59,017 nucleotides of DNA from Sphingomonadales bacterium (GTDB lineage Bacteria; Pseudomonadota; Alphaproteobacteria; Sphingomonadales; Sphingomonadaceae), in assembly GCA_027490095.1 (NCBI GenBank), contig JAIXYT010000010.1, positions 1 to 59,017 on the forward strand. Direction: 5' to 3'. The first letter of the stretch is position 1. Every line of letters begins with the position of its first letter. Below, one piece after another: positions 45,208 through 52,652 of the stretch. The notes below the pieces were generated by a model. The model saw only the letters and a list, made by a program, of their open reading frames with translations. It searched no databases and was not told the DNA's origin. Both the position numbers and the translations under genes were made by a program.

Positions 45208-45974
45208 CCGCGCTTGGCCGCCTGCCAGAGAGCTTCCTGCTCATCGAGGGAAAGCTGTTTGAACCCGGGCTCTTTTTCGATCTTTCTGAAACGATGCTCG
45301 AACTTCCGGTTCGCGCCCCGCAGCGCGTCCTCGGGATCGACCCCAAGCTTGCGCGCATAGTTCGCAACCGCAAACAGCAGGTCGCCCACCTCCTCGCGCC
45401 GCTCGGCATCGGTCGCTGCTTGTGCCACCTCGGCCAGTTCCTCGTGAATCTTGGCAAGCGGCCCTTGCGCGTCAGGCCAGTCGAACCCGGTCCGTGCAGC
45501 CCGCGCCGCAAGCTTCTCCGCCCGGGTCAGGGCCGGCAGCGCAAGTGCAACGCCGTCCAGCACGCTCTCCTTCGGCTTCTCCCGCGCCTTGATCACCTCC
45601 CAGGTCTCGCGAACCGCGGCTGCGTCCGCAGGGCCCGCCCCGGCGCCGAAGATGTGCGGATGCCGGCGCTCCATCTTGGCGCAGATCCCCTCGATCACCT
45701 GCGCCAGGGTGAAGGCCCCGGTCTCGCTCGCCATGCGGGCGTGGAACACCACCTGGAGCAGCAGGTCGCCCAGCTCCTCGCACAGCTCGTCCATGTCGCC
45801 CCGCGCGATCGCCTCGGCGACTTCATGCGCTTCCTCCAGCGTGTAGGGCGCAATCGTCTCAAAGGTCTGCGCGCGATCCCATTCGCAGCCATCGTCCCCG
45901 CGAAGACGGTCCATGATGGCGCGAAGACGGTCGAATGCGACGTTTGCCGCGTCGAAATGCAGGCGATATGTCAT
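45204..45974 (-). CDS. mazG: Nucleoside triphosphate pyrophosphohydrolase MazG
   Basis: The 256-aa protein has two MazG domains. The first holds CEWDRAQTFETIAPYTLEEAHEVAEAI and DELCEELGDLLLQVVFHA, with the EEXXE...EXXD metal ligands. The second has KIHEELAEVAQA and EEVGDLLFAVANYARKLG. It hydrolyses non-canonical and ordinary NTPs to NMP and PPi. It is adjacent to hflX in the conserved cluster, on the opposite strand. Confidence 0.94.
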   Translation of the reverse strand: MTYRLHFDAANVAFDRLRAIMDRLRGDDGCEWDRAQTFETIAPYTLEEAHEVAEAIARGDMDELCEELGDLLLQVVFHARMASETGAFTLAQVIEGICAKMERRHPHIFGAGAGPADAAAVRETWEVIKAREKPKESVLDGVALALPALTRAEKLAARAARTGFDWPDAQGPLAKIHEELAEVAQAATDAERREEVGDLLFAVANYARKLGVDPEDALRGANRKFEHRFRKIEKEPGFKQLSLDEQEALWQAAKRG

Positions 45975-46010
45975 GTATGTGATGCTAACGCGGGCGCTCC
46001 CGCAGCGCCA

Positions 46011-46421
46011 CTAGCCCACCATTTTCTGCAGCATCTCGCCCATCATCTGGTGCAACATGTTCACCGCCTTCAGCGGCCGCACCATCACCTTGAAATGGAC
46101 GATCCGGCCATCCGCACCGAACGTGATCATGTCGATCCCGTTGATGCTGATCCCGTTGATCTCGTTGGTGAATTCCAGGATTGCACTGGTCTCGTTCAGC
46201 CACTCGCCCACATAGGTGAACCCGGGCCCGCCAAGCACCTTGTCGGCACTCGCCAGATATTTGAACGTGATCTCGCGCCCGCGCTGCGGTGTGTGAACAA
46301 CCGGGCTCTCGAACACCACGTCCGGATCCAGCATGTCCCACAGCACCTGCTTGTCGTGCGACCGCAGGATATAGTCATGCCACGTCTTCAGCCCGGCGCG
46401 GGCAAGAGGAAAGTCTGTCAT
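46011..46421 (-). CDS. NTF2-like/SnoaL-like protein
   Basis: The 136-aa protein has the NTF2 cone-fold pattern: a leading helix with WHDYILRSHDKQVLWDMLDPDVVFESP and then alternating strands such as AILEFTNEINGISINGIDMITF. Proteins of this family are isomerases, hydrolases or ligand carriers; this one cannot be assigned. It is divergent from a GST gene across 104 bases. Confidence 0.75.
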   Translation of the reverse strand: MTDFPLARAGLKTWHDYILRSHDKQVLWDMLDPDVVFESPVVHTPQRGREITFKYLASADKVLGGPGFTYVGEWLNETSAILEFTNEINGISINGIDMITFGADGRIVHFKVMVRPLKAVNMLHQMMGEMLQKMVG

Positions 46422-46525
46422 TTGAACAGATTGGCACAAACGGATGCCGTGCGCGACTGCCAAAGAGGATGGCCTTTGCACCACCGAACCTGCTAAGCGG
46501 AACCAAGGCGGCGAGGGCAGGGCAC

Positions 46526-47143
46526 ATGGCGGATCTTCTTCTTTACGGCCACCCCGATTCGGGACACGCCTGCAAGGTGGCGCTCGCCCTGTCGCTGGCC
46601 GGGTTGGCGCATCGAACCACATGGGTCGACATGTGGGCGCCAGCGGACTCGCGGCCGGCGGAATTCCTGGCCAACAGCCCCTTCGCGGAGGTTCCGCTGC
46701 TGCTGATCGACGGCCGGCCCTTCGTGCAATCCGGCGCGATCTTGCTGGAGATTGCACAAAGGTTCCAGTGCCTTGGCGGGGACACGCCGGAAGGCCTGCA
46801 GCGGGCGCGGGAGTTGATGGTGTGGGAGGCGAACCGGATCGGCATGTGCCTGCCGCAGCTGAAGGAGGCCCGGCGGGTCAAGGGTGAAGGCTATCCGGCA
46901 GGTGCGATCACGTGGCTCACGCACCGCTGGCATGTGGATCGCCAGCGTTTCGGCCAATGGCTTGGCGACGCTGCATTTTTCCACGGCGACCGGCCGGGCG
47001 TCGGGGATTGCGCGATCTGGGGCTATGTCCAGTGGTTGCCCGAGGCCGGCGTCGAGCCGACGGATGAAATGCTTGGCTGGATCGCGCGGATGCGGGCGCT
47101 GCCGGGGATGAAATCACCAACCGAGATGTTTCCCAACGGGTGA
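46526..47143 (+). CDS. Glutathione S-transferase family protein
   Basis: A 205-aa GST with an N-terminal thioredoxin fold (DLLLYGHPDSGHACKVALAL, then SPFAEVPLLLIDGRPFVQSGAILLEIA, which holds the cis-Pro and the Gln-Ser glutathione contact) and a helical C-terminal domain ending in a usual PGM-containing stretch. The site that could donate the catalytic hydroxyl is the Ser in DSGHAC. The substrate is unknown. Its 3' end faces the dif-like site. Confidence 0.85.
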   Translation: MADLLLYGHPDSGHACKVALALSLAGLAHRTTWVDMWAPADSRPAEFLANSPFAEVPLLLIDGRPFVQSGAILLEIAQRFQCLGGDTPEGLQRARELMVWEANRIGMCLPQLKEARRVKGEGYPAGAITWLTHRWHVDRQRFGQWLGDAAFFHGDRPGVGDCAIWGYVQWLPEAGVEPTDEMLGWIARMRALPGMKSPTEMFPNG

Positions 47144-47183
47144 GGGGATAGGTCTGCAGCACCCCCCCTTTCCGTATGGCAAT

Positions 47184-47211
47184 AAATCCGATAATCAATA
47201 TTATGTTAATT
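47184..47211. other. dif-like XerCD recombination site (replication terminus)
   Basis: The 28-mer has the XerC arm AAATCCGATAA (47184-47194), the 6-base centre TCAATA and the XerD arm TTATGTTAATT (47201-47211). The XerD arm matches the broadly conserved TTATGTTAAAT at 10 of 11 positions. It is an AT-rich island in GC-rich DNA between two convergent genes. KOPS-form octamers are oriented toward it from both sides (18 of 24 on the left point right; 8 of 9 on the right point left, counted by eye). XerC/XerD and FtsK resolve chromosome dimers at such sites. Confidence 0.72.
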
Positions 47212-47215
47212 AGTC

Positions 47216-47380
47216 TCAGTATCCAAGAAGGCGCAGGATCACTCCCAGGCCTGCGATGATCCCGAGCCAGATCAGCAACATCCGGGTCACGCGCTCCCAT
47301 CCCATCGCGCGCAGGCTTTGCCAGTTCAGCACCAGCAGCAGCACCAGCGACGCGAAAACGGTGATGAATCCGAGGATCAT
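47216..47380 (-). CDS. 54-aa two-helix membrane protein
   Basis: The product has two hydrophobic segments (ILGFITVFASLVLLLVLNW and MLLIWLGIIAGLGVILRLLG) separated by a short polar loop. Its ATG overlaps the stop of the MBL-fold gene (ATGA), so it is translationally coupled in the tatD-MBL transcript. No family name is recognised with confidence. Its stop lies 5 bases from the dif-like site. Confidence 0.7.
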   Translation of the reverse strand: MILGFITVFASLVLLLVLNWQSLRAMGWERVTRMLLIWLGIIAGLGVILRLLGY

Positions 47381-48147
47381 GTTCGGCTCTCCCAAACCCG
47401 TCCGTCCCATCCGGGCGTGATGCCGGCAGGCAACTCGGCCATCAGCTCGTCATGATCCATGCTCTGGTCCATGTGCGTCAGCCAGGCCTCTTTGGGCGAC
47501 GCGCGCGCGACCCAGTCCAGCGTCTGCGCCAGGTGGCTGTGCGTCGGATGCGGATTGCGCCGCAGCGCATCCACCACCCACAGGTCCAGGCCGTCCAGCA
47601 GTGGCCAGCTTTCATCGGGAATGCCGCTCAGGTCGGTCGAATAGGCGACCGCCCCGCCCTCGCCGTCAAAACGGAACCCCATCGAATGGACCGGCCCGTG
47701 CGCCTGCCGGAACGGCCGGACGCGGATGGGCCCGAACTGCATCTCGTCGTTCAGCAGATGGGCCCTGGCTGTTGCCGGATAGCCCTGTCGCCCGGCAAAG
47801 ACATAGGAAAAACGCGAACGAATTCCAGCCTTTGTCTGCGCATCCATGTAGCAGTCGATTTCCATGCCGCTGGCGTGGAACAGCGCGCGCAGATCGTCGA
47901 TCCCATGGCAATGATCGGCATGGTCATGGGTGTAGAGAACCGCGGTGATCCAGCCGATGTCCGCGTCCAGCAGCTGCTCGCGAAGATCCGGCCCTGTGTC
48001 GACTAGGAGCCTAACACCTTGGGCTTCCACCAGAACGGATACCCGCCGCCGGCGGTTCCGGGGGTTCGCTGGATTGCAGCGTCCCCAGTCATTCCCGATC
48101 CGCGGCACACCAGACGAAGTACCCGAACCGAGCATGATCAGCTTCAT
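47377..48147 (-). CDS. MBL-fold metal hydrolase (PhnP-like)
   Basis: The 256-aa metallo-beta-lactamase-fold protein has GSGTSSGVPRIG at the N-terminus, the metal site THDHADH, the Asp in YSTDLSG and the His in THMDQ. This subgroup includes the PhnP-type phosphodiesterases. The gene overlaps the end of tatD (ATGA), an arrangement frequently seen in alphaproteobacteria. Its substrate is not known. Confidence 0.85.
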   Translation of the reverse strand: MKLIMLGSGTSSGVPRIGNDWGRCNPANPRNRRRRVSVLVEAQGVRLLVDTGPDLREQLLDADIGWITAVLYTHDHADHCHGIDDLRALFHASGMEIDCYMDAQTKAGIRSRFSYVFAGRQGYPATARAHLLNDEMQFGPIRVRPFRQAHGPVHSMGFRFDGEGGAVAYSTDLSGIPDESWPLLDGLDLWVVDALRRNPHPTHSHLAQTLDWVARASPKEAWLTHMDQSMDHDELMAELPAGITPGWDGRVWESRT

Positions 48148-48920
48148 GCCTGCATCTTTGCAAAGAGTTTCCGTGTGTTGTTGGATGTTGTTTCGGTCAG
48201 TTCTTCAAGGCTCTCGCCGCGGAGTCCGGCAAGGAAAAGGGCCGTGTGCGCAACGAAGGCCGGCTCGCAGACCTTGCCCCGCATGGGCACCGGGGCAAGG
48301 AAAGGTGAATCGGTTTCGACGAGCAGGCGATCGGCCGGAAGCGTGCGCGCCACGTCCTGCAGCGCCTTGGCATTCTTGAACGTGACGATGCCCGACAGCG
48401 AGATGCATGCGCCGAGCGCGAGGCAGGCGTCGGCAAGTCTTTGCGACCCGGTGAAGCAGTGGATCACCATCGGGAAGGCGCCCTTCCCCACCTCTTCGCC
48501 CAGAATCTCGATCGTGTCGTCCTCGGCGTCACGCGTGTGTACGATCAGCGGAAGCCCGGTCTCCCGGCTTGCGGCTATGTGGCTGCGGAAGGATCTGCGC
48601 TGTCGTTCGCGGTCGGACTTGTCGTAGAAATAGTCGAGACCCGTCTCGCCGATTCCGATTACGCGGGGGTGACCGGCCGCTTCCACCAGTCTTGCCGTGT
48701 CGATGTCGGGATGTTCGTCGGCTTCGTGCGGGTGAATACCCACGGTGGCAAACACGTCGGCATGGCGTTCCGCGCCAGCGATCACCGCGGCCCATTCCCG
48801 CTCGCGCGTGGAAATCGAGATCATGGCGCCGATTCCAGCCGCCCGGGCCCGCGCGATCACGCCGGCCTCATCCTCGACGAGGCCGGGATAGTTCAGGTGG
48901 CAGTGGGAATCGATCAGCAT
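48144..48920 (-). CDS. TatD-family metal-dependent DNase
   Basis: The 258-aa TIM-barrel hydrolase has IDSHCHL, GIGETGLDYFYDKSDR, IHTRDAEDD and a terminal Asp in VETDSPFLAP, all metal-binding motifs of TatD/YcfH. It is a 3'-5' exonuclease or similar phosphodiesterase. The ATG of MLIDSHCH is chosen; MPSMLIDS three codons earlier is possible. In related genomes tatD commonly follows metG; here a 6-kb antiporter module on the other strand lies between. Confidence 0.9.
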   Translation of the reverse strand: MLIDSHCHLNYPGLVEDEAGVIARARAAGIGAMISISTREREWAAVIAGAERHADVFATVGIHPHEADEHPDIDTARLVEAAGHPRVIGIGETGLDYFYDKSDRERQRRSFRSHIAASRETGLPLIVHTRDAEDDTIEILGEEVGKGAFPMVIHCFTGSQRLADACLALGACISLSGIVTFKNAKALQDVARTLPADRLLVETDSPFLAPVPMRGKVCEPAFVAHTALFLAGLRGESLEELTETTSNNTRKLFAKMQA

Positions 48921-49017
48921 GGACGGCATTTGGATGGGGCCTGCTCCGAATTCAATCGTTTCTGGCTTGTAACGCCAGCCGCATGCCGCCAATTCGGGGC
49001 GCTAGCATGGGGGGCTG

Positions 49018-49481
49018 ATGACGATCACGATCCTGACACTGATAGGCGGGCTGGTGCTGCTTGTGCCTGGCGGCGAGATGCTTGTCCGCGGCAGTGTCCG
49101 TGTGGCCGAGAAGATGGGTGTCTCTCCGCTGCTGCTCGGCTTGACGCTGGCGAGCTGACCATCGTGGCTGTCGGCACCTCGCTTCCCGAGTTCGTGACGT
49201 CCGTTCTTGCGGCGATCCGCTGCCAGACCGACATCGCCGTCGGCAATGTTCTTGGTTCCCACATCTACAACATCCTGGGCATCGGCGGAGTCTCGGGCCT
49301 GATCGCCCCCACGGCGTTTCCGCCCGAGATGCTGCACCTCGGTCTTTTCGCAATGGTCGGCGCCAGTGTCCTCCTCTGCCTGTTTGCGCTGAACGGCCGG
49401 GTCAGCCGATGGGAAGGGGGGCTGATGGTGGGTAGCTATGTGGCCTGCGTTACCGTCCTGCTGAGCGGGACCGCCGGCTGA
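49018..49481 (+). pseudogene. Collapsed calcium/sodium exchanger (CaCA family)
   Basis: The first frame (49018-49158) encodes 46 residues matching the start of a YrbG-type exchanger (LVLLVPGGEMLVRG, GVSPLLLGLTL) and then stops. A second frame from about 49142 to 49481 continues with the second alpha-repeat and C-terminus (TIVAVGTSLPEFVTS, DIAVGNVLGSHIYNILGI, and the SRWEGG helix). Intact members have about 310 residues with two alpha-repeats. Here the middle is missing and the junction falls at the related GLT/LTIVAVGTS motif, out of frame by a 14-base excess. It directly precedes mrpA. Confidence 0.72.
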
Positions 49482-49482
49482 C

Positions 49483-52296
49483 ATGGGCGTGCCAGCTTCC
49501 CATCTGGTGCTCGCGGCCCTTCTGCTCCTGCCGTTCGTCGCACTCCCGCTCGTCGCCCTGGCGGCCGGTGCGTCGCGCCGGGCCGGTGGCTTCGCGACCG
49601 GCTTCACGATGCTTGGCGGGCTCCTGCTGCTGGCGATGATTGCGCGGCCGGTCTTTGCCGGTGAGACGCTGGTCGTCACCCTGCCCTGGCTGTCCCAGTG
49701 GGGTCTCGATCTTGCGCTTCGCCTGGACGGGCTGGGGCTTTTGTTCGTTATTCTGATTAACGGAATAGGTCTTCTTATTGTTCTATATGCATATTATTAT
49801 ATGCCTGACGATGACCGGCTCGGGCGGTTCTACCTGACCTTGCTGGCCTTTGCCGGTGGGATGCTGGGCGTCGTGCTGGCCGAGAACATCCTGCTGATGC
49901 TGCTGTTCTGGGAGATCACCAGCCTCACCTCCTTCCTGCTGATCGCGTACAAGTATCGCGAGAAGGAGGCGCGGATCGCCGCGCGGATGGCGCTCGCGAT
50001 CACCGGCGGCGGCGGGCTTGCCCTGCTGGCCGGGTTGATCCTTCTGGGGCAGGTTGCCGGCAGCTACATGCTCACCGACATTCTGGCCCGCGGGGATCTT
50101 GTCCGCGAGTCCGCACTGTATCCGGCGACGCTGGTGCTGATCCTGCTGGGCGCCTTCACCAAATCGGCCCAGTTCCCGTTCCAGATGTGGCTGCCCAATG
50201 CGATGGCGGCGCCGACCCCGGTGAGCGCCTATCTCCATTCCGCCACCATGGTGAAGGCGGGTGTGTTCCTGCTCGCGCGGCTCTACCCTGCCCTTTCGGG
50301 CACCGACCTGTGGTTCGTCCTGGTAACGAGCGCCGGTGCGATCACATTCGTCCTCGGTGCTTACCTTGCCCTGTTGAAACATGACTTCAAGGGTCTGCTG
50401 GCCTATTCGACGATCAGTCACCTTGGCCTCATCACGATGCTGCTGGGTCTGTCGACGCCGCTGAGCCCGGTCGCGGCCGTGTTCCACATCATCAACCATG
50501 CCGTGTTCAAGGCCTCGCTGTTCATGGCGGCCGGCATCATCGACCATGAATGCGGAACCCGCGACATGCGGCGCATCAACGGGCTGATGCGGTACATGCC
50601 GATCACCGCCACGCTCGGCATCGTGGCGGCAGGTGCAATGGCGGGTGTGCCCTTCCTCAACGGCTTCCTGTCGAAGGAGATGTTCTTCGCCGAAACGGTT
50701 GCCCACCCTGCCCTCTCGGGCAGTGCCGAATTCCTGCTGCCGGGCATTGCGACGCTCGGGGGCATCCTGTCGGCTGCCTATTCCGCGCGCTTCGTGCACG
50801 ACGTCTTCTTCAACGGCGAGCCGGCCGATCTGCCGCGCATTCCGCATGAACCGGTGCGCTGGATGCGATTGCCGGTCGAAGTGCTGGTCGCGATCGTGCT
50901 GGCCGTCGGCCTGTTGCCGCACCTGGTCGTCGAACCGCTGCTGACGGTCGCGTCGGTCGCCGTGCTGCAGCACCCGCTTCCTCCCTTCGAGCTCGCCGTC
51001 TGGCACGGCTTCAACCTGCCGCTGCTGATGAGCCTTGTTGCCCTGGGAGGTGGCATAATCTGGTACATGCGGCGCGAACGGTTGTTCGACCTGCACGAGC
51101 GCCTTTCCCTTCAATGGTCGAGCCCGGTTGCTTTCGAGCGTGCCTACGCCGGGGCGACTGCCGGTGCCCGCCGGGCCATGCGCCTGATGGACAGCGGCAC
51201 ATTGCGCCGATCGGTGCTGCTCTATCTGGGCTTCACTGTCCTGCTGGCCGGTTGGGCCTGGGGCGGCAACCCCGCCGCTGTTGCCGGACCGATTGCAACC
51301 TCTCTGCCCGATGGAACCGCCCTGTTCGGGGTGGCGGTGCTGCTGGTGGCCCTCGCGGGGGTCCTGGCATTCCACCGTCAGCGGCTGCTCGCAATCATCT
51401 ACCTGTCGGTGGTGGGCCTCGTCGTGTCGCTGGCATTCATCCGCCTGTCCGCACCGGATCTGGCGCTGACCCAGCTGTCCGTCGAGGTGGCCAGCATCAT
51501 CCTTCTTCTGCTGGCCTTGCGCTTCCTTCCGCAGGAGGGACCGATCGAGGAGCCGAAATCGCGCCAGCTCCGCGATGCTGCCGTCGCTGGCGGGCTTGGC
51601 CTTGGTGTATCGGCCCTTGCCTTGGCGATGCTGACCCGCCCGTTCGAAACCATTTCGGCCTATCACATCGCCAATTCGAAGCCGCTGGGGGGCGGCACCA
51701 ATGTGGTGAACGTGACACTGGTCGATTATCGGGGCTTCGACACGCTCGGAGAAATTGCCGTCCTTGCCATGGCGGCGCTGGGCATTCAGGCGCTGCTCCA
51801 CGGCCTTGTCCTCAAGCCCCAGGTCGCCGACGCCCGCACCCTTGCCGATCGCTATCCGATCATGCTGCGAATGCTCATGCGGCCGCTTCTGCCCCTGGCG
51901 CTGGCGGTCGCCGTCTACATCTTCCTGCGCGGGCACAATCTGCCCGGGGGCGGGTTCATTGCAGGCCTTGTCGCGGCGATTGCGATTGTCCTGCAATATG
52001 TGTCGGCAGGGGCCGCCTTTGCAGCGCCGCGGCTTCGGCTCCCGTTCGTTGGGTTGCTCGCCGGCGGCCTCCTGATCGCCACCGCCACCGGCGCAGGCAG
52101 CTGGCTGTTCGGGCAACCCTTCCTCACCAGCAGCTACACCTATGTCACGCTGCCCCTTGTCGGAACCTTCGAGCTGGCGACGGCAATGCTGTTTGATTTC
52201 GGGATCTTCCTGGTGGTTCTTGGCACGTTGCTGATGGTCCTGACCGGGCTTGGCCAGCTCGGCAGCCGGGAACAGCCGGGCGCGGGCGAAAGCTGA
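49483..52296 (+). CDS. mrpA: Mrp antiporter subunit A fused to B (MrpAB/PhaAB)
   Basis: The 937-aa membrane protein resembles NuoL in its first part: ENILLMLLFWEITSLTSFLLIAYK, the lysine helices and SAQFPFQMWLPNAMAAPTPVSAYLHSATMVKAG. An MrpA-specific region and then an MrpB domain (residues about 790-930, with LRGHNLPGGGFIAGLVAA) follow. It is part of the Na+/H+ (or K+/H+) antiporter complex. The ATG falls 1 base after the pseudogene stop. Codons around 49741-49806 are strikingly AT-rich. Confidence 0.94.
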   Translation: MGVPASHLVLAALLLLPFVALPLVALAAGASRRAGGFATGFTMLGGLLLLAMIARPVFAGETLVVTLPWLSQWGLDLALRLDGLGLLFVILINGIGLLIVLYAYYYMPDDDRLGRFYLTLLAFAGGMLGVVLAENILLMLLFWEITSLTSFLLIAYKYREKEARIAARMALAITGGGGLALLAGLILLGQVAGSYMLTDILARGDLVRESALYPATLVLILLGAFTKSAQFPFQMWLPNAMAAPTPVSAYLHSATMVKAGVFLLARLYPALSGTDLWFVLVTSAGAITFVLGAYLALLKHDFKGLLAYSTISHLGLITMLLGLSTPLSPVAAVFHIINHAVFKASLFMAAGIIDHECGTRDMRRINGLMRYMPITATLGIVAAGAMAGVPFLNGFLSKEMFFAETVAHPALSGSAEFLLPGIATLGGILSAAYSARFVHDVFFNGEPADLPRIPHEPVRWMRLPVEVLVAIVLAVGLLPHLVVEPLLTVASVAVLQHPLPPFELAVWHGFNLPLLMSLVALGGGIIWYMRRERLFDLHERLSLQWSSPVAFERAYAGATAGARRAMRLMDSGTLRRSVLLYLGFTVLLAGWAWGGNPAAVAGPIATSLPDGTALFGVAVLLVALAGVLAFHRQRLLAIIYLSVVGLVVSLAFIRLSAPDLALTQLSVEVASIILLLLALRFLPQEGPIEEPKSRQLRDAAVAGGLGLGVSALALAMLTRPFETISAYHIANSKPLGGGTNVVNVTLVDYRGFDTLGEIAVLAMAALGIQALLHGLVLKPQVADARTLADRYPIMLRMLMRPLLPLALAVAVYIFLRGHNLPGGGFIAGLVAAIAIVLQYVSAGAAFAAPRLRLPFVGLLAGGLLIATATGAGSWLFGQPFLTSSYTYVTLPLVGTFELATAMLFDFGIFLVVLGTLLMVLTGLGQLGSREQPGAGES

Positions 52297-52298
52297 CC

Positions 52299-52652
52299 AT
52301 GGAGCTGACTCTCTCGCTGGCAGTCGGCCTGCTGATCGCGTCGGGCGTCTGGCTCGTCCTGCGGCCTCGGACCTTCTCGGTTGTGCTCGGGCTGACGCTT
52401 CTGGCCTATGGCGTGAACCTGCTGATCCTTCTGTCGGGGCGGCTCGGCGCCACCAGCCCGCCGATTGCGATGAAGGGTGCTTCCGGACTTGCCGATCCGC
52501 TGCCGCAGGCGCTGGTCCTCACGGCGATCGTGATCGGCTTCGGGATGACGGCCTTCCTCGTGACCCTGTCGCTCAGGGCGATGGGCGAGACCGGCAACGA
52601 CCGCGTGGACCCGGCGGACCAGGGGCGTGCAGGCAAGGATCCGGACGGATGA
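52299..52652 (+). CDS. mrpC: Mrp antiporter subunit C
   Basis: The 117-aa protein is NuoK-like with three membrane helices and the Mrp signature FSVVLGLTLLAYGVNLLIL, then DPLPQALVLTAIVIGFGMTAF. It starts 2 bases after mrpA and overlaps mrpD by ATGA. Confidence 0.94.
   Translation: MELTLSLAVGLLIASGVWLVLRPRTFSVVLGLTLLAYGVNLLILLSGRLGATSPPIAMKGASGLADPLPQALVLTAIVIGFGMTAFLVTLSLRAMGETGNDRVDPADQGRAGKDPDG

Noticed and set aside
49142-49158. Programmed frameshift in the exchanger gene
   Set aside because: No slippery heptamer or downstream structure is seen, and a large part of the protein between the repeats is missing, so loss of function is the simpler reading.
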